A stretch of DNA of 64,000 nt from Chiridota heheva (lineage: Eukaryota; Echinodermata; Holothuroidea; Apodida; Chiridotidae). Each line of letters starts with the position of its first letter. Positions within the stretch are counted from its first letter, which is position 1. This document shows positions 19,500 through 30,492 of this stretch, one piece after another. The notes under the pieces were generated by a model. It was not told the origin of the DNA. It did not search any database and saw nothing but the letters and a program-made list of their open reading frames with translations. The DNA lies in contig JAIGNY010004522.1 of NCBI GenBank assembly GCA_020152595.1, forward strand, positions 92,001 to 156,000. Reading direction: 5' to 3'. The translations under genes were made by a program, and so were the position numbers.

Positions 19500-20168
19500 T
19501 TGTTTGTTTGTTTGATGAGGTCTTAACGGCACCACGACAACGAAGGTCAAATTGTGCCTGAGAGGTCAGATCATTTTAGAGGTAGTAAGGAAAGAGACCA
19601 GGGGAAGAATGAGAGAAATTCAAGAACAAAAGCCAGAAAGCTGTGATCGAGAGAGGAGGTGCATGGGTAAAACTAAAAACAAAGTAGAGAGGGGGTGGAA
19701 GAGGAGGATTAAATATGGTTGTAGAGGGATGCATGCTGAAGGAAGGAGACTATTTTATCTGGAGGATTTTTTGGAAGAACTCAGCAATTGAGTTGTGGGG
19801 AGCGAGAGAAGCTCTGGGAAGGTTGTACAGGGGCAAGCAAGGAGAACGTGTTGGATTGTAAGGATGCAGTGGCAATTGTTACAGAGGGGTTGGGGGAACC
19901 AATAAGGAGGTGGGAGTGAGTGAGGTGGGTGTGACCAATTCTAAGACGGGTAATATGAACGTTGTCGATACGAGAAAGGTTGTTGATGGTGGATTTGATC
20001 GGGATTGTGGGCTGGATAACATGGAGTTTGTTATCAATTTGGAAGTTCCATAAGGTTTGCCAGCGGTCACGAACAAGAGAAGCGATAAGCGGTTTGATGT
20101 CAGAGAGGGTTTTGGGAAAAGGGGAAGGGAGGAGGTTAAGGGCAAGCTTAGCGGCTGTATCAGCCCTG
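19500..20168 (-). mobile_element. 5'-truncated jockey-like LINE 3' end, with target-site duplication
   Basis: The minus strand reads the RNase H domain end and post-RNase-H region (DTAAKLALN, then SLVRDRWQTLWN, then GHTHLTHSHLL), a 3' UTR and an (AAAC)n tail at 19500. The 11-base sequence TCAAGAATGGT flanks both sides (19489-19499 and 20169-20179), and outside it R1 sequence continues uninterrupted. That is a textbook target-primed insertion. Stops after the domain show it is dead. Confidence 0.93.
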
Positions 20169-20179
20169 TCAAGAATGGT

Positions 20180-20260
20180 AAACTGGATTCATGTCATATG
20201 TGGTACACAGCCCATGGTCTGTAGATGTGCCCTATTTTTTGTTTCTCAAAGCAAAACATG
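20180..20260 (-). repeat. repeat family R1, continuation across the LINE
   Basis: GGATTCATGTCATATGTGGT, then ACACAGCCCATGGTCTGTAG, then ATGTGCCCTATT continues the inverted R1 unit that breaks off at 19499. Confidence 0.85.
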
Positions 20261-20319
20261 CAAAAACAATGAAATCTAAAAAAATAATACTAATCACCCC
20301 TGTAATTACTCGCGAAAAA

Positions 20320-20410
20320 CAAAGCCGCACATCTAGTTCAATTTTCGAACCCAGGTCCCCTCACGTGAAGTCCCGCACGCATACTGCTACACCACACTGC
20401 CTAAGAGTAG
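20320..20410 (-). mobile_element. tRNA-derived SINE head
   Basis: The minus strand has an A-box-like GGTGTAGCAGTATGCG and a B-box-like GGGTTCGAAAATTG about 30 bases apart. No clover-leaf closes, so this is a SINE relic, not a tRNA gene. Confidence 0.6.
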
Positions 20411-20426
20411 ATTGTGCGTTTGTTTT

Positions 20427-20670
20427 AAATGTTTGTTTGTTTGTTTGATGAGAGTTTAACGGCACCACAACAGCAAGGGTTAAACTGTGCCTGAGAGGTT
20501 AGATCATTCCAGAGGTAGGAAGGAGAGTAAACAAGTGGAGATTGAAAAAAACACGAGAACTAAAAGCCAGAAAGCTGGGATCGAGAGAGGTGTATGGGTG
20601 GAAAAATAATGTAGAGAGAGAAGGGGTGGGGAAGGAGGACTAAATTTGGTTGTAGAGGGAAGCATGATTT
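20427..20670 (-). mobile_element. jockey-like LINE 3' UTR with (AAAC)n tail
   Basis: Starts (GTTT)n on the plus strand, then GGCACCAC, GTGCCTGAGAGGT and GCCAGAAAGCTGGGATCGAG. It has the same 3' UTR as the LINE at 19500-20168. It is extremely 5'-truncated, non-coding. Confidence 0.85.
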
Positions 20671-21512
20671 GTTTTAAAATTTAGATTTCAGTGTGGGTAA
20701 AGGAGGGGTAGTTACTCTTTTTGAATTCAATTGAAAATTTAGGGAATTCCAATTCCAACGATACATTTTGCATAGGGGCAGTTGTATTGCAATCAGAAAC
20801 TATGATTTTCTTTGAAAATTGTTCCAAAGAGGCTAAAAATAATGAAAATTTGCACATTTTTGCCAAAAAAAGGTATTGATCATATAGGGGCAGTCAAAAT
20901 TTGATCAGAATTGGATGCATTGATGTTTTTAGGCAAAAGCAAGGTCTGGAAGTATGGCAAATAGGTTTTTGAGAGAACAATTTGAAATTTGAGAAATGTT
21001 TCAAAATTTGACTCTTTACCCATTTTCAAGCAATTTTACTCAAAAATTTCAATACAACCCTCATCAAAAATGTTAATTTATTAAAAGAACTATTCAAGCT
21101 CTTTCAAATAATACCAAGATCACTGATGTGGGACTATTTGACAAATCAAAATAATTTTTTAAAAGTGCATGTCCAATTGGTTGTGGGTATTTAAGGGTTA
21201 AATCTGAAAATCCTTATAAAATTATATTCAACTTGATATTTTACCTTGTAAATCAGATAGGGCTGATCTGTTTACCAAATCAGAATGACAAAAACATTCC
21301 AGATTAACTTGGAGACTTAATGTTTTATTCATCCCAAGATTTTAATCACAAATTCTTTAGAGGCATCAGGCTCTATTATTTGAATTTTGTTTCATTCCAG
21401 AAGAAATCTTAATTGCTATTTAATTCAGGAATTAGTTTGTTGTAAGTTCGATGGAGGCAAGACTCTCCTTTTATATAAATTTCTTTTCAAATGAGCCACA
21501 AAAACAGTTGGT
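20671..21512. other. unassigned, possibly downstream of the gene
   Basis: Low-complexity AT-rich sequence; the possible polyadenylation signal is at 21324. No gene recognised. Confidence 0.5.
21324..21329 (-). promoter_or_regulatory. possible polyadenylation signal
   Basis: AATAAA on the minus strand about 800 bases past the stop codon of the dioxygenase gene. Such hexamers are common in AT-rich DNA and a SINE lies between, so this is only a candidate. Confidence 0.2.
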
Positions 21513-21790
21513 ATTCTTTCGACGACGACGGTGAACACACAATTACTATAACGGGGTCGTCGCCTGCGTATTCGGTTATGATAGTAACAATGCTATCATG
21601 AAACGCTTAATACGACCCGGACGAGGACACAGGTACGACGTACGGACAGACATAACATCGACAACCCAAGTCAATGTCCACGGCCTTTAATAACCCAGTT
21701 GTGGTGCACCGGCGTGTCTACCCAACCCAGGCTTGAACCCAGGGCCTCTTGGTCTGTAGACAGCTATGATAACCACTACACCACAGTTGG
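21513..21790 (-). mobile_element. tRNA-derived SINE (family S2)
   Basis: The minus strand begins with an A-box-like GTGGTGTAGTGGTTATCATA and B-box-like GGGTTCAAGCC, then a body with GGCCGTGGACATTGACTTGG, GTCCGTACGTCGTACCTGTG and a GTC-rich 3' end. The body recurs in the opposite orientation at 42066-42275. Confidence 0.85.
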
Positions 21791-22131
21791 TAGACAACAT
21801 TCCTTTCCAAGGGCGAAATCTTTTGTTCCCCAGTAGCTGAGCAATGCATGTGGTCGGACAAACAATGGATGCAGATGGATGGATGGATGAATGGTAAAGA
21901 CGTTATATCCCCTTCATTGTCGAGGGGACAATAAGCTAATAAATACATTCAAAATGTAAAGACGTGCTACTAAAAAAACACAAAATGAAAATCCTATAAG
22001 GCATGAGGTTTTAAGGTACTTTTCGAGGTATTTAAGGTATGTGGTTTATAAGATACATTTCAATTGCTTTACAGTATTAATGGTCATGTACTACCTCTTT
22101 TCCAAGTCTTGTACACAAAATGTCATCCTCG
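21791..22131 (-). other. probable 3' UTR / downstream of the dioxygenase gene
   Basis: Follows the TAA at 22132-22134. Contains a GGATGGATGGATG run at 21878-21890 (plus strand). No clear AATAAA within it; the transcript end is unresolved. Confidence 0.4.
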
Positions 22132-22239
22132 TTAAAACAGGCACTGGTTTCCCAATCTCTTTGTGAGCTTGCCTGTGTTCCTCTTCATGTATTCCACTTG
22201 CATTTTATTCCGATATTCATCAATGTTAACGTAACCTCC
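22132..22239 (-). CDS. BBOX1-like: exon 12: C-terminus and stop
   Basis: 36 codons including TAA, acceptor TTTTCAG. Encodes GGYVNIDEYRNKMQVEYMKR, then a basic tail ending NQCLF. The start G-G-Y-V-x-x-D matches the family's G-x-Y-x-D-W-D after R-H-L. The tail is diverged from human BBOX1. Confidence 0.92.
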   Translation of the reverse strand, partial: GGYVNIDEYRNKMQVEYMKRNTGKLTKRLGNQCLF

Positions 22240-25200
22240 CTGAAAAGGAGAGAGAAATGTAACAATATAACATACATGAATAATTTATGTAATGAAAACA
22301 AAATTAAGGACAAAGGCATACAAAAATGTCAGTGGCATTTTTAAGAGTTTGAACAATACCTATATCAATAGTTTCAAGATCGATGAACAGGTCTGTAGCA
22401 GCACATTGAGCTTGAAGGATTAGTTCAGGAATCTATCTCATATGAAAGAAGAGATCAAAAGAAACAAAATAGTGAAGAAAGCATTCAAAAATCTTATTCC
22501 ATTAAGGAGATATCTAAGTTTAAAGTTTGGTATTATTTTTGCAGAAACGACTGAAATCAGACTAGTTGTGATGTCCTAATCTCAGATTCCTCAAAGTCTT
22601 TATGTATTCTAGTGTATTTTGTCCTGTGATTATTTTTAAATCATGGAATATGTCAAAAAAGTAGTAAAACTGAATCTAAAAAGAGTATTTATGATATACC
22701 ACCTGATAAAAGTTTGAGGGAAAGTAATTTAAATAGTTACAAAAAAAAATCTACTTTCTTTAAAATACATAATCATTTGTTAAGAATATGAGGATGTAGA
22801 TGCCAAGTTTCCTAGTAGACTTATTACACCAGTCATTTTACACAGATATCACAGAGTTTTCAACTTGAATAGCTCCTTAAGAGAATAAGATTTTTGAACA
22901 ATTTCTTCAAGATTTTGTTTCTTTTGAAGTCCTCTTTGATATACAATGGACATGCTTGACCACTGAAGTAATCCTTTAATTTAAAGAAAATATGCTATAA
23001 ACCATGAAAATATCAAAATGAGTTTCTTCAATATTGACCATTTTTACAGCATTTTGAAGTTTAGAGCCTTATTATGAAAATTATGTTAAACTTACTGTAA
23101 TTTTGTAACATCACAAAGAGAAAACCCATGAATTTTATACTGACTTATTTTTTCCAATCTTTCACCACCGCTCTTTGAATGGGAGCAGTTGATTATAAAC
23201 CATATCAAAACTCTATCTAGCAGGAGAAGAAAGTCTGGTGATTTTCAGAGACTGAAATTTACATGATGGACTTCCAAAGCTATTAAAAACTTGTCTTTCA
23301 TGAAAACACAATTAAGCCTCAAATTATTTAGTTTTAGTTGTGATTCATCAGCATGAATAATCCTCATTCAGCACAATCTGTTGTTTATTATCCACACTTT
23401 TCTTGAGTGCATTTTTACACAAAAGCTCTCAAGTAACCAATTCACATAACAATGGAGCTTTGTGTATGGCCTGGCAATGGAGCAGTTGTGGTTTTGTGCT
23501 AATGATTTAAGAAAAGATATTCTATGTCGGGGTTGGAAATATAATCCCGATCTACAAATAGAAATCAGTCAGGACTTGTGGGTAAAAGCTATAGCATTAT
23601 AAGTTTGTAATGAGGACAGAATTGATGTTTGTTTGATGAGGGCTTAATGGCACCGTGACAATGAGGGTCAAATTGTGCCTGAGAGGCTAGATCATTCTAG
23701 AGGTAGAAAGGAAAGAAAAGAGGGGAAGATTGGACAGAAAGCTGGAATCGAGAGAGGTGCATGGGTGAAGGAAAAAAGTAAAGAAAGGGGGAGGGTGTGG
23801 GTGGGAGAGGAGGACTTAATATGGTTGTAGAGAGCAAATTCTGCCTGAGAGGTTAGATCATTCTAGAGGTAGGAAGAAAAGAAAACAGGGGAGATGGAGA
23901 GACAGAAAGCTGGGATCGAGAGAGGAGGTGCATGGGTTAAGAAAAAAAAAGTAAAGAGAGGGGGAGGGGGGTAGGAGAGGAGGACTAAATATGGGTGTAG
24001 AGGGAAGCATGATGACAGAATTGAAAGAAATTACATTACAGATTTTTGAGCTGTTCTCTTTCATAAATTAGAATTCTTGCATTCATTGAAAATTCTTCAA
24101 ACTTTAATTAGTTATACAGTAACTCATAAACTGCAGGTGCTATTTTCATAATTTAAAGACTATTCTGTTAAGAATGTATAGATCCATCTAAAGTTCCTCC
24201 ATGTACCTTGAATTGACAATGAACTGAGATGCGGGCTACTGCCTTTTTGTTAATTTGTGCGAATATTTCACTAAAGAATTGTCTCATCCCATGTTCCAAA
24301 GTCATGTCATGTTCATCCAATGAATGCATTGGAACATTCATGTACACAAAGTGCCTACAAGAACTCAAAGCAGAAAGTACTGACAAGATGAACAGCATGG
24401 ATATCTAAGGTCAAAGTTGAATTTGAATATTCATGTTTAAGAGACTTTCAGTACGATTGCATGCAAGAGAATGATTTGATTATTCTGGGGACTCAAGAAT
24501 AAATAGGCCACACCCACCATAGCAATGCGGTAACTAGGTGGGGCAAACAAACCTCAAATCCATAATTATCCATGACCAACGCATTGACATTTAGATGTTC
24601 ATGTGGCCTGCCACAAGCTTTGATCCATTTATGGCACTTCTCCGGATCTTTAGGAGTTTTTAGCAAAAGAAACAAACAACATTCCATTTGCTAACCGTTC
24701 TGAGTAACAGGAAATCAAAATTTACAAAACCCGTAGCAGGCCAGTAGGTGCAATTTTTGTCGTCACTCAGTCTGTGTGTGCAGAAATTTGTTTTGTGCAG
24801 TATATTGCATTGACCGCATGAGTGTGCTCCGCTAGCTAGATGTACTGTACCAGTACCACTTAGGATTTTTCCCCCACTTGTTTATGCAGATGTTGTTGCT
24901 AGGTAAATTCATGTGGTGATTGTTGAAAAGATGTCAATCATCTAACTTGAAAAGTTTAATTTGCAGCTAACACTTACTTTTCAAGGTATATGGACAGGGA
25001 CATATTTCCCACAGATGAGAGAGCATTAAACTCTGAAAAGAATAGTCTTCAAACGGTCATTTAGGACTTTGGAGTGGGTGGGGAGAATGGGGTGGGCTTT
25101 GGTAATGATTATGAGAGAGGGATGAGATTAGGTAAATGATAGAATTGAGGGGAGGGTGGGTATGGAGGAGATAGATTTGAGCGAGAAGAAAACTTTGGTG

Positions 25201-28200
25201 AAAAGATGAAGGATAGTTTAAACTATGATAAAGTTTGTAAATTTCAGCGCACTGTATCCAAGGTCATGATGTATGAAAAAGAATACCGCTAAATTATCTG
25301 ATTCTTTATATTTTTCTTCCAAATTTTAAATATCAATGGCTCTCATTTTGTGTTCTACTTCTAAATATGGGTCACGGTTATAATGATGCCAAATTACCTG
25401 TTCACTGTAGCCAACTTTTCCCTTCCAAAATATAAGGGAAGGACCAAAAAACAATCAATTAACATGAGCAATTTCCTAGTTGCCCCATTCTGAGGTCACA
25501 AAATAATGCACAATTTATGCTTTATTAGGTATCTAAATTTTAGAATGCTGCAAAATAAACAATTTTGAACCAATAATGTTTAGTATACTTCAAACCATTT
25601 AGGCTCATGTTATTGCCACCTGTCAGTATTTGATTCAAGGACCCTGAGGTAGTATGGTCTCTGAACTCCACTCAGGGCACCTGAGGTAGTATGGTCTCTG
25701 TCCTCCATTCAGGGCACCTGAGGTAGTATGGTCTCTGTCCTCCATTCAGAGGCCCTGAGGTAGTATGGTCTCTGTCCTCCATTGAGGGATCCTGAGGTTG
25801 TATGATCCCTGTCCTCCATCAGGAACCCTGAGGTAGTATGGCCCTGAGGTAGTATGGTCTCTGTCCTCCATCAGGGACCCTGAGGTAGTTTGGTCTCTGT
25901 CCTCCATTCAGGGACCCTGAGGTAGTATAGTCTCTGTCCTCCATTCAGGGGCTCTGAGGTAGCAAGGTCTCTATCCTCCATTCAGGGACCCTGAGGTAGT
26001 ATGGTCTCTGTCCTCCATTCAGGGACCCTGAGGTAGTATGGTCTCTGTCCTCCATCAGAGACCCTTATGTAGTATGGTCTCTGTCCTCCATTCGGGGACC
26101 CTGAGGTAGTATGGTCTCTGTCCTCCATTCAGAGGCCCTGAGGTAGTATGGTCTCTGTCCTCCATTCAGGGACCCTGAGGTAGTATGGTCTCTGTCCTCC
26201 ATCAGGGACCCTGAGGTAGTATGGTCTCTGTCCTCCATCAGGGACCCTGAGGTAGTATGGCCCTGAGGTAGTATGGTCTCTGTCCTCATTCAGGGACCCT
26301 AAGGTAGTATGGTCTCTGTCCTCCATCAGGGACCTGAGGTAGTATAGTCTCAGTCCTCCATTCAGGGGCTCTGACCAAGGTCTCTGTCCTCCATTCAGGG
26401 ACCCTGAGGTAGTATGGTCTCTGTCCTCCATTCAGGGACCCTGAGGTAGTATGGTCTCTGTCCTCCATTCAGGGACCCTGAGGTAGTATGGTCTCTGTCC
26501 TCCATTCAGGGACCCTGAGGTATGGTCTTTGTCCTCCATCAAAAACCCTGAGGTAATATGATCTTTGTCCTCATTCAGGGACCCCTAGGTAGTATGTCCT
26601 TACCGGGGTCCTTACAAGTCTATCAAATGATCCTGAAGTGACCGCTAAAACTTACTTTTAAATGTCGCTGTCCTCCATTCAGCTGGAACTCCTTTCTCGC
26701 ATGCAACATTCTTCTGTTATTAAAAACAGCGCAATCACCCGGATGTAATCTATATGAAGTCTGTGAGAGAGTACAAAATTAAAACGAGAAATCATTTAAG
26801 ATGATCAACTTACAGTAGTAGCTTAGATGCATGGAAGTTCATATCATTTTCAATATTATTACTTCCTATAACTTTGTTTGTAGCACACAAAAAGTACAGG
26901 TTTCAGAAAGACAAGTTTATGCTATGCTTTGCCACAGATGAGGTAGAGAGGTGCAGTGGCTCAGTGGTTAAACAAGCTCTTATGCGTAAAGGTACCGGGT
27001 TCGAATCCCACTGTGAGTGCTGCATTGTGTCCTTCAAGCAAGGCACTTTACTCTACTTGCTCCAGTCCACTCAGGCTGGGGAGTTAGCCTGCGATGGACT
27101 GGTTCAGGAGAGTCATGTGCTTCTATCTGCTTGCACCATGGAAACTGGAGATGAGCAACAACCCTACGGGCCCGGATGGATTTAACCTTCACTTACCACA
27201 GATAACACTTACTGCAACTGATTTGCAAAGGCTGTACACAGCCTGAAAAAGTTGTCTCCACACAGCATAGACTGCTAAAACGTTGCCAGCCCACTGGTCT
27301 GAAGGCCCAGTGGTCTGAAGGTTCACTAGTCTGAAAGAAAAGGCCCATTAGTCTGTAGGTTTGATAGTCTGAAGGTTTACTAGTCCAGAGGTTCACTAGT
27401 CTGAAGGCCCAATAGTCCAAAGGCCCGATAGTCCGAAGGCCCAATAGTCAGAAAGTTCAATAGTCTGAAGGTATACCCTAACCTTCATATTATTGGACCT
27501 TCGGACTAGTGAACCTTCCGACTAATGAATCTTTGAACTAATGGGCCTTCGGAGGTGGGTGGACACTGTTAAAACATACATAACATATACAAGTAATCAT
27601 GGTCATAATTTTCTTCCAAAAAGTGATTAGGCCAAGATAAACATCGTAATTCTAAACATTTCCAGGCAAAAAAAATTTTTACATAGTTTTTTTTTAAATC
27701 CCAACAGAACGTATCCCCCTTGATCTCCTGGGAAGTATGGCCTAACAAGTTACTAAAACAGGAAATAAATAACAACAATAATCAGATGGAGTACCTCTGT
27801 TGGGGAAGATGCTATCAGCTCCGCAAATTTGTGGTAAGCGTCAAAGTACCAATCAACGTCCTCCTGTATAAAATGGTTAAAATTCAATTCAATTTATTGG
27901 TAAACTGGGCCATAGGCCTCGAATTCCATACACAGTACTGAGCTAACAGCAAACAAGTATTACAGTTGAGGGGGCATGATCAATATAACAAACATATATT
28001 TGAAAACAATAGTTACAATCTTTACTGTAGGATAACTTTATTGTTACCCTGGTCTTAATGTTAGAGGCCTTTTGCCCCTCTTGTAGAAAACTGTATTTTT
28101 TTCTTTTTTTTTCCAATAGATCACTGAAATGGAATATTTCCTGACAACACTTTCAATCAGTACTGGGTCACTCAGGGTTTATACTGTAGTATCAAGAACA

Positions 28201-30455
28201 CCTAGAAAATATATTTAAAACACTTCACTTCATTTTCAGATTGTTGGTCCTTTTATTTTGCTCAGTTTTCATATTTCACTTATGCTTTTGTGTGATTTGG
28301 GATTTTCTTTCCCTTACCTGACAAACTTGTTACAAACAGGCAGGACAACTTTGTATGCAATCACATCTCATGTGGGCAGAAGGCTTTATTTTCTCCACAG
28401 TAATAGCAACAGGCAAAAGTGGTTGCCACACCATTTTGTGGGGATTTGAAAAAATTTTTACGAAGTGTAGGGTTTTTTGAGAAGAAAACAAAAATCTCTC
28501 TAAACAAAAAATGTGCCCCTATTTTTCAGCAAGTTAGGGGCGGTGAAGAAGAGCAAACAAACATCTTTTTTTTAGGCCTAATCTATTGTCTGCAGTCCCA
28601 TGCTTTTTTAAATTGTTTCAGAAAGAGGAGGTTATAAGGAGGATATGCACAAATTGGGGGCTTTAGCTCCTTAGATCCCTACTGATCCCAAAATGTTGCC
28701 ATCACCCTTAAACATCTGTTTTCCTTACCTCAGGCACTTGTAAAGGACCTTCAAACTGAGGTGACCACCAAATACCAGTAATCTGAGGGAAAAAAACAAG
28801 CTTATGATAATTACTAACAGCAAATCTAAGATTATGATTGGAAGTTCTACATCAAAACTTGGTATTGAACCATGAATGCAGAAATACTGTATTGGACAAT
28901 TGTGTTCTGACCTTTAACAACATACCAGTTTCACTTAAACCACTCCCTTCCCAGAGACGTAGCATCCAGGTACATAGGGTTTTCCCCACCCATTTTTGTA
29001 CCCCTGCTTACATGTACAGAACTCTTTTTAACTCTGTTGTGTTCCTGAAGCTACAATCATGACAAAAAGTAGTTGGGACAAATCCCCACTCCCCTCCACC
29101 CATGTTGTAAGTCATATTTTGCTACAGTAGTTGTAAAACACTGAAATGAGGTGGTGGGGAAAAATGTTGTTTTTTAGAGTGATTTTGTCCCATTACTTTT
29201 GGCCAAGCTTATCAACTCATCAAAAATAATTGTAGGAACAGAATGATTTACCACCTGCATCGGATAAAACTACAGAGTTTGTTTGCCTCCCTCAACATTC
29301 CCCTAAGTTCACCTCCCCCCCCTCACCTTATCTCCCTTCATACCCTCACTAAATCCAAGTTGCCCATTTGATAATTGACTTCAATCTAATCTTTTTGTTA
29401 CCTCCTTGCAATAATCCAACTACAAGTATAGCGCAACATAAAAATCCAAACTTGACAAATTGTACAGAATACGTAAGCTAAAATTCTTTACCTTTCCTTG
29501 TTTATTGATTGTTATATGAGGTCTCTGATAAATGAAGGCAGCAGGATTCTCTCTATAAGGGGTAAATAACAAATAAAGTTTGAAATTACATGTTGTTGTG
29601 ATTGCACTATACTGTCTCTTTAAGCAAATTATGTCAGATGACATGTCACATGATAAGCTGTCTGGAATGGAGAATATTCGATGATAATATACACGTTTTC
29701 TCCTCTTAGTATTCATACTGTAATATCTAATATATAATGAAGCTGGGGGGTGAATGGGGAATGGGAGCAACCACACAGTGGGGAAACCATTACCTCCTCA
29801 TTTAGTCAGAAAAGTACTGCAGCAGGTGAAACACTAGAATTTGATAAAAATTTGATTATGGTATTTTGCTATTCACAAGCTTCTGCTAAAGAAAGTTTTT
29901 TGAAAAATTGATCACTTGCGCTTCGCCTGCCCCGTCTCCGAATAAAGATTTCTTCTGCATGAATGTAACAATATTTCAACAGATACCCATTTCTTGAATA
30001 AATGCTTCAGATATGATAATAGGCTGCAGAGTGTATTACTCCTCTACCCCCTATTAGCTCACCTAAAATGTGATAATCTGTCAGGAAATATGACCTCCTC
30101 ATTCAATTATTCCAAACCTGCTTTTATTGCAATATGTTATTTTGAGTAAGGTCTGTCAGATGAGTTTTAAAGCAGAATTTAATAATGTATAGCTTTCATT
30201 TACCACCTGGTATACAACAAATTGTTTATAACTAAAAAGAAAAAAAAAAGAGTTAGAATTCATTTTGAATACGATAAATAACAATTTTGAATGAAGTCAA
30301 TGTGTAATGCTACTTTTGTAGACTATGTTGTTTAAAAAACTAGAACATCAATGATGTAGCAGCTCAACATGTATTTTGGGGTGTTTAGAAGCCTCTTTTT
30401 GTTGGTGGGTGGTTAATTTGAGTAAGCTGGGGTTGCTAGGAAAGAAATACTTGTT

Positions 30456-30492
<37 letters not shown>

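Noticed and set aside
24168-24398. 76-codon frame containing CQFKVHGG, briefly considered as the exon with the iron histidine
   Set aside because: Lacks P-G-D and R-H-L and has no proper splice sites; the true exon was found at 26656-26760.
26065-26468. Repetitive proteins of about 60-100 residues (MEDRDHTTSG type)
   Set aside because: Frames through the 37-base minisatellite; the unit length is not divisible by three and the frames are lost at each indel.
26944-27015. A tRNA gene
   Set aside because: Pol III A and B boxes are perfect but the flanks do not form an acceptor stem and a SINE body follows; related copies exist in the same window.
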